Source: an uncultured Bacteroidales bacterium
Lineage (GTDB): Bacteria > Bacteroidota > Bacteroidia > Bacteroidales > F082
Length of the DNA stretch: 64,000 nucleotides
Reading direction: 5' to 3'
Assembly: GCA_947304185.1 (NCBI GenBank)
Contig: CAMZAM010000002.1
Coordinates: 62,001 to 126,000, forward strand
Shown: one piece after another, positions 7,614-15,265 of the stretch
Layout: every line of letters begins with the position of its first letter
Numbering within the stretch: the first letter of the stretch is position 1
Notes under the pieces: model-generated
Seen by the model: only the letters and a program-made list of their open reading frames with translations
Told to the model about the DNA's origin: nothing
The model's database searches: none
Program-made: the position numbers and the translations under genes

Positions 7614-8030
7614 AGTTTTTTCTTTTTTTTATTTATCTGCAAGTTTGCGCTGTCTTTTGTGCACAATTATTCTCCATAACAACAACCAATATACCACATC
7701 CAGAAGAAACCAATTAATCAAACCACAAACGCTCCGATATTATTTATGTAATTAAAAAATAAAGTGTTAAAAATAAAAAGTAATGGAATATGAAAGAGTA
7801 TGAAATTGGTTTGTTTAAAATTAAAATAAGTATTAAGAAAATGAAAGATAAAGAATATAAAAGTGTGAAAAGGAAAAATATAGGATTTTGAATATGAAAA
7901 ATAATGATATGAAGAAGGGGGTGGGAGAAATGTGCCCAGACCGCCACCTTTAATCAAATGCTTTCAGTAAAAAATAACTTTTTATTCATAAATAATAAAT
8001 TAATAATTTTTAAAATTAATATTTCTATAT
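7614..8030. other. Gene-free A/T-rich region with a purine-rich strand
   Basis: No supportable gene. About 7745-7930 is strongly strand-asymmetric: the plus strand is almost all A and G with isolated T, giving a long pyrimidine-rich complement whose open frames are only poly-Phe/Ile/Tyr artefacts. It ends with GAAGAAGGGGGTGGGAG. The segment 7931-8030 is A/T-rich and is the likely promoter region of the 435-residue gene. The tract could be an origin-like or recombinase-accessory region, but nothing in it proves that. Confidence 0.5.
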
Positions 8031-9338
8031 ATGAAAAAAAACAAGAATGCTGCAAAAAGCAGCAAATCCATTGAGACTAAAGCGAGCAACAAAGTAGTTG
8101 CTAATAATGAAAATGATTGTGAAACATCAGCTAAACGGCATCCCGAGTTAGTATATTTTTGTTATAAAACAAGATCATTGGAAACACTCAATGATGTTTC
8201 AGCGCTTTATAAGCATTATGAAAACGGTGATATTTCAAGCGAGGAATTTATCAAAGAATACAACCGCATGACTTGGAGTCCTGAGTATGAAACACCTCTA
8301 GCCTATGGTGACGAGAATGAGGATCAAATAGACATATCAAATTGCTATGATGAAGAACTGTGTTACGACACATTTGATAACACGATGGGGCTGTATCTCA
8401 AAAACAAATATAACTATAAAAATACGGAGATTACTGACAAAAACAAATCATCCATCGTATTAAACATATTATCCAATAAAATTACGTTAGATGAAGCACG
8501 TCATTTGGAACAGTTTTTATTTGAAGAAAAAGCAATGTGTGGGATAGGTATTAATAGAGTTAAAAAATTCCTCAATAATAGGGCTAAGACAGGTGACAAG
8601 TTCGCAAATTTCCTATCAACAATTCTACAAATTGAAGAGAAACTTGCTATATCCATGATATTCGATACGGAATACTCCCATTATCATCCAGTCATAAACA
8701 AACGTATTTGCGACAATCTCATTAGTCTACTTAGACGTTATGGGGTTCACTTGTGCGGTTATATTGCTCATGATTGTACCATTTTTGACTTGGGCGATTC
8801 ACAATTTTATACAAAACTATATATAGATCTAACAAACGAAATAACGATCAGCTATTTAGTTTCCAATAATTACAAAGAAAAGCTTGAGCCATACAAGAAT
8901 GAAATTATGACATCTCATGAATCAAATCTTTCCAAAATAGAACATGTTATAGAGTGTTTCTATGGTGAGGAAATACATATATGGCATTGCTTCAATCCGG
9001 CAAAAGAATCCGACTTCATATTGTCAAAAAACATCATGATCAAAAGACATGATCAATACGCCGATGTCATAATAAGGTGCTATCCTAAATGTGCAATTCG
9101 CGACCAATATTTTAATGGCAGACACTGTGATGTCTCCGAAGATATTCCAAATATCCTAGAGCTAACTCCTTATTATTGGTCTATTATTAAACAATCAGAC
9201 GCTGATGTATTGTGTTATGATTATAAAGAACGCGAAGAATCCATGTGGCACGGCCCATCAGATTTTTATAACAATATCATTAGATATAAATGCTATAATG
9301 ATGATGGAACGGAAATAAAACTAGATTATAATTATTAA
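8031..9338 (+). CDS. Hypothetical protein, 435 residues; paralogue of the 261-residue protein at 15266-16051
   Basis: No known family recognised. The N-terminus is Lys/Ser/Asn-rich (first 40 residues) and probably disordered. From about residue 160 it shares a module with the gene at 15266-16051: MCGIGINRVKKFLNNRAK, then a GDK-x-A motif, a conserved GYIAHD segment, LYIDL, and KIEHVIECFYGEEIH. The helix-rich MCGIG-x-x-R-x-K-x-FLN motif is the strongest signature. There are no membrane segments. It ends at a strong terminator hairpin. Being duplicated inside one element suggests an element-specific role such as regulation or interference, but that is a guess. Confidence 0.75.
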   Translation: MKKNKNAAKSSKSIETKASNKVVANNENDCETSAKRHPELVYFCYKTRSLETLNDVSALYKHYENGDISSEEFIKEYNRMTWSPEYETPLAYGDENEDQIDISNCYDEELCYDTFDNTMGLYLKNKYNYKNTEITDKNKSSIVLNILSNKITLDEARHLEQFLFEEKAMCGIGINRVKKFLNNRAKTGDKFANFLSTILQIEEKLAISMIFDTEYSHYHPVINKRICDNLISLLRRYGVHLCGYIAHDCTIFDLGDSQFYTKLYIDLTNEITISYLVSNNYKEKLEPYKNEIMTSHESNLSKIEHVIECFYGEEIHIWHCFNPAKESDFILSKNIMIKRHDQYADVIIRCYPKCAIRDQYFNGRHCDVSEDIPNILELTPYYWSIIKQSDADVLCYDYKEREESMWHGPSDFYNNIIRYKCYNDDGTEIKLDYNY

Positions 9339-9347
9339 ACCTCACCA

Positions 9348-9376
9348 GAGTGGCACTGCGATTACCAGTGCCACTC
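9348..9376 (+). terminator. Rho-independent terminator after the 435-residue gene
   Basis: Perfect 11-bp arms GAGTGGCACTG (9348-9358) and CAGTGCCACTC (9366-9376), 7-base loop, followed by TTTT, 9 bp after the stop codon. Confidence 0.9.
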
Positions 9377-9488
9377 TTTTACAAACCTTTTCCTACAACC
9401 AACCTTATCGAGTCATCGATAATCTGTTCCCCGTGTCTAAAAAAAGTTGACGCTTTATTTTCTGAAATGAAATAAAGAGCATATATAT

Positions 9489-9845
9489 ATGATAGTTAAA
9501 AAAAATAAAGATATGATAAAGAAAATTTTAAAGGAAATGGTTAAGAAATTTATAAATAATAAACATATGTTTACAAATTTTTATTTTCATTCATTTGCTA
9601 TCATAAAATGTGATAGCGTCGCGTTCGCAAGAATGCTTGCAAGTAGAAAATGCAAAAGCTTTTTCTACATCATGGGTAATGACAATATTACAAAACTCGC
9701 AAAAGTGTTAAGAAATGGCAATACGCTGTATTGCCAGCCTCTGTTTCACACTAATGCATACGAACTTGTCATCAAACACAAAATCAAAGAGCTTGTAATG
9801 CACTTTGAAATGCATCACGAACCAGCAAGAACGTGGGAGAAGTAA
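9489..9845 (+). CDS. Hypothetical protein, 118 residues
   Basis: Not recognised. The first ~25 residues are Lys-rich (IVKKNKDMIKKILKEMVKKF) and likely a basic helix. The rest mixes short strands and helices and includes FARMLASRKCKSFFYIMGN and LAKVLRNGNTLYCQ. No signal peptide or membrane helix. The start at 9489 has an A/T-only leader typical of this element; the internal methionines at codons 9 and 17 are alternative starts. A GC-rich hairpin lies 36 bp after the stop. Coding potential is moderate: the composition matches neighbouring element genes. Confidence 0.5.
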   Translation: MIVKKNKDMIKKILKEMVKKFINNKHMFTNFYFHSFAIIKCDSVAFARMLASRKCKSFFYIMGNDNITKLAKVLRNGNTLYCQPLFHTNAYELVIKHKIKELVMHFEMHHEPARTWEK

Positions 9846-9880
9846 AATCTCCCACATTCAAACCAGGCACCGCCTTCCCT

Positions 9881-9903
9881 CAACAGGTGGGCGGCACCTG
9901 TTG
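9881..9903 (+). terminator. GC-rich hairpin, probable terminator
   Basis: Perfect inverted repeat CAACAGGTG (9881-9889) and CACCTGTTG (9895-9903), loop GGCGG, then GTTTGTC. It lies 36 bp after the 118-residue gene. The downstream T content is modest, so a different structural role is possible. Confidence 0.55.
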
Positions 9904-10056
9904 GTTTGTCATTGTATTTATCCCATGTTTGTAACTTCTTCATTATTATCGTTCACGACATCAAAAAATCTTCTATACTCGCGTTCAAATAAATGCTGAC
10001 AACATGGTGATAAAGTATCATATACATATTAAACATTACTAAACAAATTATTAACG

Positions 10057-10083
10057 ATAATCATTCTAATTTAGAATCATTAT
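10057..10083 (+). promoter_or_regulatory. 27-bp dyad upstream of the integrase gene, candidate operator
   Basis: ATTCTAA-T-TTAGAAT (10063-10077) is a perfect palindrome. The dyad extends outward to 13-base arms (10057-10069 and 10071-10083) with one mismatch per arm pair. It ends 29 bp before the integrase start codon, so it is well placed as an operator or a site for the small HTH protein of the element. Confidence 0.55.
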
Positions 10084-10112
10084 ACAAATGAAAAATAACT
10101 GATCTTTAATAT

Positions 10113-11450
10113 ATGGGAAGAATCAAACCAAAAATTCCCGCCTGTAACTTCTGGTTACGTCCGTCCACTAATCAAAGGGGCGAAACCCCTATCTATGTCC
10201 GTTATTATGTACAAGGCAGGTATATAAAGAAGACTACAAATGTTTTCATCAATCCAGCTGATTGGGATAGTAAAATGCAGGTTGTAAAAAGTAAAAACAG
10301 ACAATCAGCGGTGTTGAACGGCAAGCTCATGACGTTCAAACAAAAGATACATGAGCAGCTTTTATCTTATAATGGTAACATTACATATAAGGTAGTAGAT
10401 ACCATACTGAACGGTTCCGAAAAACAAGATGACAAGTCTTCTTGTGTAATCTTGTTCAAACAATACGCCGATAAGCTGAACGAACTAATGTTTTCACGTA
10501 ATACATACGGATACTCTGTATATTACAACAACAGCTGTTATATAAATCAGTTTGACAAGTTTGTTACGAACGAATTAAACCAGCCAAACTTAAATGTGGC
10601 TGATATTAATTTGGATTTGATTAACAAATTCGTTGAATACAAAAGAAATCGCAGAGGCAATACAAGTATTGAGGGCATTAATCACTGCCTTACTCCTATC
10701 ATAAGAACCGTCAAATATGCGAGGGACAATGGTCTTATAGACAGTGTAACTGCCAACCCAATTATCAATGACGGATATATGAGTATCAAGGACAGATCCT
10801 ATAATCCGGATATGACTGATGCGAAGAAGATACATTACTTGACACAAGAACAAATACAAAAGTTCAAAGAGTACAAGCCCATATCCAACTCAAAGAATCG
10901 CACTCTGGAAATTATGGATATTTTCCTTTTTGCATACTATGCATGTGGATTGCGCATATCCGACATCGTCACCCTTGAATGGTCAAACATTGATTTCAAA
11001 AACAAGAAGATTAATAAGGTACAAGTCAAGACCAAAACAAAAGGTAAAGTTCCACCCACACTGCCACAACAGGCAATAGACATACTCAAAAAATGGAAGG
11101 GTAAAGGCCGAAACACGAGATTTGTGTTCGATCTTTTGCCAGAGAACTGGACTTTTGGTGATGACAAGATATCCGGTCGTAAACTTAAAATGCGAATAAA
11201 CTCTGTTGACAAGACTCTAAACACTTCGCTTAATGAGATTGGCAAAAAACTCGGTTTTAAGTTTCCACTAACTATGCACGTCGCCCGTCATACTTTCTGC
11301 GTCACAGCACTGAACAATGGTGTAAGCCTTCATGTAGTTAGTCAACTGATGGGACATGCCAGCATACTTGCGACCGAGAAAACCTATGCGGAATTCCTTG
11401 ATGAAACTGTAACCAACGAAATGTGCAAACTCGATGTGTGTTTCAACTAA
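10113..11450 (+). CDS. Tyrosine-type site-specific integrase
   Basis: 445 residues. An N-terminal arm-binding domain (about 10-60, NFWLRPSTNQRGETPIYVRY) is followed by a SAM-like core-binding domain (about 115-215). The catalytic domain has all active-site residues: Arg in ACGLRISDIVTLEWSNIDF, Lys in the KTKTKGK segment, HVARHTF with His and Arg, and LMGHASILATEKTYAEF with the Tyr nucleophile. This is the Bacteroidota integrase type found in conjugative and mobilisable elements. It would recombine the proposed attL/attR at the DUF2795 3' end. The gene lies about 3 kb from the left end rather than at the very end, which is slightly unusual. Confidence 0.95.
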   Translation: MGRIKPKIPACNFWLRPSTNQRGETPIYVRYYVQGRYIKKTTNVFINPADWDSKMQVVKSKNRQSAVLNGKLMTFKQKIHEQLLSYNGNITYKVVDTILNGSEKQDDKSSCVILFKQYADKLNELMFSRNTYGYSVYYNNSCYINQFDKFVTNELNQPNLNVADINLDLINKFVEYKRNRRGNTSIEGINHCLTPIIRTVKYARDNGLIDSVTANPIINDGYMSIKDRSYNPDMTDAKKIHYLTQEQIQKFKEYKPISNSKNRTLEIMDIFLFAYYACGLRISDIVTLEWSNIDFKNKKINKVQVKTKTKGKVPPTLPQQAIDILKKWKGKGRNTRFVFDLLPENWTFGDDKISGRKLKMRINSVDKTLNTSLNEIGKKLGFKFPLTMHVARHTFCVTALNNGVSLHVVSQLMGHASILATEKTYAEFLDETVTNEMCKLDVCFN

Positions 11451-11458
11451 TAACAAAA

Positions 11459-11484
11459 AGCCTGGAATGTAAGTGTTCCAGGCT
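11459..11484. terminator. Bidirectional terminator between integrase and excisionase-like gene
   Basis: Perfect 9-bp arms AGCCTGGAA (11459-11467) and TTCCAGGCT (11476-11484), with AAAA before and TTT after, between two convergent genes. Confidence 0.85.
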
Positions 11485-11505
11485 TTAATAACTTTCAACT
11501 ACAAT

Positions 11506-11769
11506 CTACAACGCGTAGGCTTCATAATGATTTTTGGTCATAAACTCTTTAATATCATCTGGAGAATAGAAATAGGTTGATCCAACTTGTGTAAAGCCCA
11601 ACAATCCAGAGTTTCGCCACTTTTTCAATGTTCCAGTTGACACACCCAACATCTCCACCATCTCTCGATTTGTGTAAACCGGCTTCCTCTGCAACCGCAA
11701 CTGTTTTTTAAGCTCCGTGATTTCATTTGTTAGGTTGACAACTGATTCTATAAATTGTGCATTTTCCAT
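11506..11769 (-). CDS. Excisionase-like helix-turn-helix protein
   Basis: 87 residues. A short coiled-coil (ESVVNLTNEITELKKQLRLQ) precedes a MerR/excisionase-type winged HTH: YTNREMVEMLGVSTGTLKKW, then a wing with GSTYFYSPDDIKEFM. This HTH_17 arrangement is common in Bacteroidota mobile elements next to the integrase, where such proteins act as directionality factors or regulators. It is convergent with the integrase and shares its terminator hairpin. Function as excisionase is inferred from context. Confidence 0.8.
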   Translation of the reverse strand: MENAQFIESVVNLTNEITELKKQLRLQRKPVYTNREMVEMLGVSTGTLKKWRNSGLLGFTQVGSTYFYSPDDIKEFMTKNHYEAYAL

Positions 11770-12001
11770 TTTTTAGTAAATTATTTTTAATTAAAGGCAG
11801 CCTTCTCCCTTTAAACTTTTAAATTATATCCGCTCAACACGCAACTGATTAATGTTAAAAACGGATCGCATCAGTGCTGTTATGAAGCACAAATTAATCC
11901 TCCAGGCCCCCCTCCCCACCTATCATCTAAGCTCATATCCAATAACATGTTTAAACGGTATCCAGGCAAATACTTCCGGCGGGATCGTAAATAGTTGTGT
12001 T

Positions 12002-12187
12002 TTAATTAGTTATTAACAAGGCAATAGACAATTGGTTGCACAACGAAAGTGCAACGATATAAGATCCATGAAAAAACCTTGCAGTTTTTGTGGTTTTCGA
12101 CTGATTTTTAGTCGTTTTTTCGGATTTATTGTCAGTTTTTTCACTCAAAACTACAAGAGTCATGATGTCTGTTACCTGATCCGACAT
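12002..12187 (-). CDS. Possible small protein, 61 residues (weak)
   Basis: Not recognised. It starts MSDQVTDIMTLVVLSEK, continues with a Lys/Thr-rich linker and ends hydrophobic (IVALSLCNQLSIALLI). It follows the zinc-ribbon gene in the same direction after 40 bp, so it could be the last gene of the serine-recombinase unit. The composition is unusual and no clear ribosome binding site precedes it; it may be a chance frame. The adjoining 11770-12001 stretch holds no gene that I can support. Confidence 0.25.
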   Translation of the reverse strand: MSDQVTDIMTLVVLSEKTDNKSEKTTKNQSKTTKTARFFHGSYIVALSLCNQLSIALLITN

Positions 12188-12227
12188 GGAATTTTAACAA
12201 ACTTTTGATGATAAACAATATCAAAAA

Positions 12228-12395
12228 TTATGTAGAGTTATTCTGTTTAGAGAGCATAAATCTCAATGGAATAACATACTGTCGATTACATGAATCACAG
12301 CATCTTCCATGAAACATATAGGGATCAGGGTTGTTACCGTATCCTTGTTTCTCCTTTTTACAAATACAGCATTTAAAAGTTGGTGATCTATTCAT
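12228..12395 (-). CDS. Small zinc-ribbon protein, 55 residues
   Basis: The protein begins MNRSPTFKCCICKKEKQGYG and contains a second cysteine cluster, GRCCDSCNRQYVIPLRF. The CxxC...CCxxC pattern with a GYGNN-type spacer is a known microprotein of phages and mobile elements. The ATG overlaps the stop codon of the serine recombinase (ATGA, 4 bp), so translation is coupled. Zinc binding by four cysteines is expected; whether it binds DNA, RNA or a partner protein is not known. Confidence 0.75.
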   Translation of the reverse strand: MNRSPTFKCCICKKEKQGYGNNPDPYMFHGRCCDSCNRQYVIPLRFMLSKQNNST

Positions 12396-13072
12396 TCTAC
12401 TTCAAACTCTTTTTTTATTCTCATTACAGTACTTATACCTTTGCCTGTCAGCTTTGCAGTGACTCGGACGGGATAACCTTTACGTAGGAAAACAATAACA
12501 TCCTTATACTCTTCCTGCTTCTTTTCATGACTTTTCCTATACCCCTTTTTGCGTCCCATCTTACCTCCGTTCTCCATATAGCGTTTTCTCCCAGTGGCAA
12601 GTCTATATGCGATATTGCTTCTTTCAAGTTCCGCACAAGTGCCAAGCACACTGATGAATATGTTTAGAAACGGATTCTTGGTTCCATCAGGTTGAAAGAT
12701 ATTTAGGTTCTCTTTCTGAAAGTATATGTTGATATTGTTGTCTTTACAAAACTTAACATTAGCCAGCACCTCATCCACATTCCTTCCCAATCTGTCGAGC
12801 GCATTAATTAATAAGGTATGTATATGGTTTGTCTTGCAATACTCCAGGCATTCACATAAAGTGATTCTTTCTTCGTTCTTTTTGGCTCCTGAAATATGTT
12901 CGCTGAATTCTTTCTCAATCATCATGCGGTTTCTCTCTGCGTAATCACGAAGTTCGACTATCTGCCTTTCCGTGTTTTGACGATCCGTCTCCGACGACAC
13001 GCGAGCGTATATGACCGCTGTGTTCGTATAAGTCAAAGACTGATTCGATAGCGTTTCATTTTGTGTATCCAT
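12392..13072 (-). CDS. Serine recombinase (resolvase/invertase family)
   Basis: 226 residues from the ATG at 13070-13072. An upstream in-frame ATG would add 38 residues with no family similarity, so the shorter start is chosen. The catalytic region is VIYARVSSETDRQNTERQ with the nucleophilic Ser, followed by LINALDRLGRNVDEVLANV. The C-terminal region has KMGRKKGYRKSHEKK and a short HTH (VRVTAKLTGKGISTVMRIKK). This size and layout are those of resolvases and invertases acting on paired sites. Having a serine recombinase in addition to a tyrosine integrase suggests multimer resolution or a DNA inversion inside the element. Confidence 0.9.
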   Translation of the reverse strand: MDTQNETLSNQSLTYTNTAVIYARVSSETDRQNTERQIVELRDYAERNRMMIEKEFSEHISGAKKNEERITLCECLEYCKTNHIHTLLINALDRLGRNVDEVLANVKFCKDNNINIYFQKENLNIFQPDGTKNPFLNIFISVLGTCAELERSNIAYRLATGRKRYMENGGKMGRKKGYRKSHEKKQEEYKDVIVFLRKGYPVRVTAKLTGKGISTVMRIKKEFEVE

Positions 13073-13519
13073 ATTCTTTATAATATTATTTGAACACGTT
13101 TTCTTTTGAGCACAGTTTTTTGACTGTGTATTGCGAAAATAGCAGAATCCAGATTCCGTTTGGCGGAGGAGCGCATATATTTTCACAACTTAAAACAATC
13201 ATTTTTGTCGTGAAAACACAACATTTCCCGATGGGAATTTTATAAATTCAACATTCAATAGTAGCTAAATTGTTGATTGTCAATATAATATTATTCATCA
13301 ATGGCTTGCGAACTTTTCGAAATTTCCCATCGGAATTAAAAGATCCGGATAATAGTAGATAATACAATGATGATCTGTTTAAAGTGTGCTCTATTTAAAG
13401 CGAGAAGGCATACACTTTAAACGTCTTTCTTTCCGTCGGGATTTTGAAGAAACTGTTTCTGGGATACTTTACGTCCTCCGTATCGCATCAAGAAACAATA
13501 AATAGTAAAAGTAATTATC
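13073..13519. other. 447-bp gene-free region with repeated CCGATGGGAA motifs
   Basis: No gene seen. It lies between the divergent serine recombinase and the 56-residue gene. It contains two copies of the decamer CCGATGGGAA in opposite orientation (13228-13237 plus strand, 13324-13333 minus strand) and a related TTTCCGTCGGGATTTT (about 13430). It also contains AAAGTGTGCTCTATTTAAAG and CATACACTTTAAACG, which partly pair. This is a plausible control region or replication origin for the replication-type gene downstream. Confidence 0.5.
13228..13333. repeat. Inverted pair of TTCC-GATGG-GAA motifs
   Basis: CCGATGGGAA occurs at 13228-13237 (+) and 13324-13333 (-), each inside a near-palindrome (TTTCCCGATGGGAATTT; AATTCCGATGGGAAATT on the minus strand). 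Two more copies lie in genes at 13567-13576 and 15056-15065, both on the plus strand. Confidence 0.6.
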
Positions 13520-13690
13520 ATGATGAAAAAGCCATTAAGAATTGTCAGAATAACCAGTAACAAAGTCCGATGGGAAGACAGCATGGAATTCACAGAAAAT
13601 CAAGCTGAAATGATTCCGAAATGTTGTAAGAAGTCGAAAGGAGGATATTTGATCAACAGGGAAATCCTGTCGGAGTTTTTAGTTTCATAA
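13520..13690 (+). CDS. Hypothetical protein, 56 residues
   Basis: Not recognised. It starts MMKKPLRIVRITSNKVRWED, with a basic strand-like N-terminus, then a short acidic helix, a KCCKKSKGGYLINREILSEF segment and a stop at 13688-13690. The arrangement, with a small domain ending in a G-G-Y-L-I pattern, resembles short DNA-binding or anti-restriction microproteins in mobile elements, but no family can be named. It precedes the polymerase-like gene in the same direction by 194 bp. One CCGATGGGAA copy lies inside it. Confidence 0.55.
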   Translation: MMKKPLRIVRITSNKVRWEDSMEFTENQAEMIPKCCKKSKGGYLINREILSEFLVS

Positions 13691-13884
13691 ACTAGTTATC
13701 ATAACAGGTTCGTAATGCTCGCTTTGCTGTTGAAGATAAACCAAGGTGCTATGATTTTGGTGTTTGTGTAAGTTTTTATATAAAGAGTTCCTAAAAACTT
13801 AAAAATTTTTGCATAAATACATATATAAAGTGATAGGATATATGATGTTTAAATATATCCAGAATAAATAATCATTCTTTTAAT

Positions 13885-15180
13885 ATGAGTAAATCTTATT
13901 TGTTTTATTTAAGCTGCAAGTCCTTGTGGCTTATGAAGTTGAAAGAGTTTGCAAGTCTCAAACTACACAAAACGTATGGCGAAATCATCATCAAAAAGAA
14001 CCTCGCCACGTATCTTACAAATATCGGCGATCTCACATTTGCCAAACTTGTTTCCTTGTTAATCATTTTTTCCGGTAGAGATGATATCGTTACTAACCTT
14101 AATGAATTTGATATGGCGGAAATGATAAACATAGGTAGAGCGACAATCCAGAGACTCATTCGCAAGTATAAAAACTCTGCTTTTAATGTACTTGCCTCTG
14201 AGCATCAGATGACAATACCTCGTTTCCTTGCCGGCAAAGATGAGTATATAGCTTGTAATTCTTATGAGCTGATTGAAAAAGCGTTCACCGATTTTGATCT
14301 CGAGAAATTTTGCGCTGGTTCATCACTTGTAATCAAATTCAATTACAATAATTTATTGTTAAAAAATTATTTCATTAATATATATATTAATAAAAAAACA
14401 GAATCACCACCCATTACTTCTACAACAACACCATATAATATGCATCACAAAGTAAATCAATTCATTGACAATCAACCACATGCACATTTACTTTTTAAAC
14501 ACTTCAATAATCCTATTTACGATGAAGGATTTGATGTCAAAGGCACATTATATCCTGTCAATTGGTATAAGTGTAAACAAGCTGCATTTATTAAAGGAAG
14601 ATGGTATGGCGCAATTCACAACTTAAAGAAAAAGGATAGGAAGACTTATTTAAAGTCATTAGGATTAACGCATGAAATTGACATGCACAACGCCATGTTT
14701 TATTTCATGACAGCCATACTTCCGAATACAATATCCAAAGTGGAAAAGACCGCTTATTTAGAAACGGTGAAGTCTGGTCGTTTATATGATGAGGTCGTTG
14801 ACATGTTCACGGTACATGGCGGAGGTTTGCTGCCTGAGGACTTTGTCTATGCACCTGACAGATCAGATATTAAAGAACGTTTTCAACAATATAGGAATCG
14901 GGTAGGTAAAAAGAAAAAAGCTATTGGAGACGTCGATTACTATTTTAAGCAGAAATTCCCTGCGATTAGGAATTGGCTGTTGACTCAAAAGCAGATGCAA
15001 AATAAGTTAGCCTGGATAGAAACAGACTTCATGAGTTTGGTCTGCGAAAAACTATCCGATGGGAATATCGACTTAGTTTGGCTGCATGATGCCGTGTATG
15101 TATCAGAAGATAATTCCGCCAAAGCCCAAGAGATTTGGGATTCAGTACGTGATGAGTTTGAATCTGCTTTGTCAGAATAG
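13885..15180 (+). CDS. Polymerase-like replication protein candidate, 431 residues
   Basis: No family named with certainty. The N-terminal third contains a winged-HTH-like stretch (FDMAEMINIGRATIQRLIRK, about 75-94). The C-terminal half has the order of motifs seen in family A-type polymerase palms: GRWYGAI (237-243), THEIDMHNAMF with Asp266 (motif A-like), SGRLYDEVVDMF (297-308), a basic KKKKAIGDVDYYFKQKFP (342-359, motif B-like), and WLHDAVYVSED with His401-Asp402 (motif C-like). Known mobile elements use such enzymes for their own replication. Met17 is an alternative start. The polymerase reading is inference from motif order and spacing only. Confidence 0.55.
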   Translation: MSKSYLFYLSCKSLWLMKLKEFASLKLHKTYGEIIIKKNLATYLTNIGDLTFAKLVSLLIIFSGRDDIVTNLNEFDMAEMINIGRATIQRLIRKYKNSAFNVLASEHQMTIPRFLAGKDEYIACNSYELIEKAFTDFDLEKFCAGSSLVIKFNYNNLLLKNYFINIYINKKTESPPITSTTTPYNMHHKVNQFIDNQPHAHLLFKHFNNPIYDEGFDVKGTLYPVNWYKCKQAAFIKGRWYGAIHNLKKKDRKTYLKSLGLTHEIDMHNAMFYFMTAILPNTISKVEKTAYLETVKSGRLYDEVVDMFTVHGGGLLPEDFVYAPDRSDIKERFQQYRNRVGKKKKAIGDVDYYFKQKFPAIRNWLLTQKQMQNKLAWIETDFMSLVCEKLSDGNIDLVWLHDAVYVSEDNSAKAQEIWDSVRDEFESALSE

Positions 15181-15215
15181 TCATATTGATAGCCTCTGAT
15201 TACCATATAAAAAAA

Positions 15216-15237
15216 GCAGTGGCAAGGATGCCACTGC
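15216..15237. terminator. Bidirectional terminator
   Basis: Perfect 9-bp arms GCAGTGGCA (15216-15224) and TGCCACTGC (15229-15237) with a 4-base loop. A7 precedes the hairpin on the plus strand. It separates the convergent polymerase-like gene and the 261-residue gene. Confidence 0.85.
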
Positions 15238-15265
15238 TCGAAGATTCTTTGACTTGGCTAAATTA

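Noticed and set aside
7718..7957. Minus-strand frame of 79 codons, Phe/Ile-rich
   Set aside because: It is only the pyrimidine-rich complement of the purine tract; no leader, no plausible protein.
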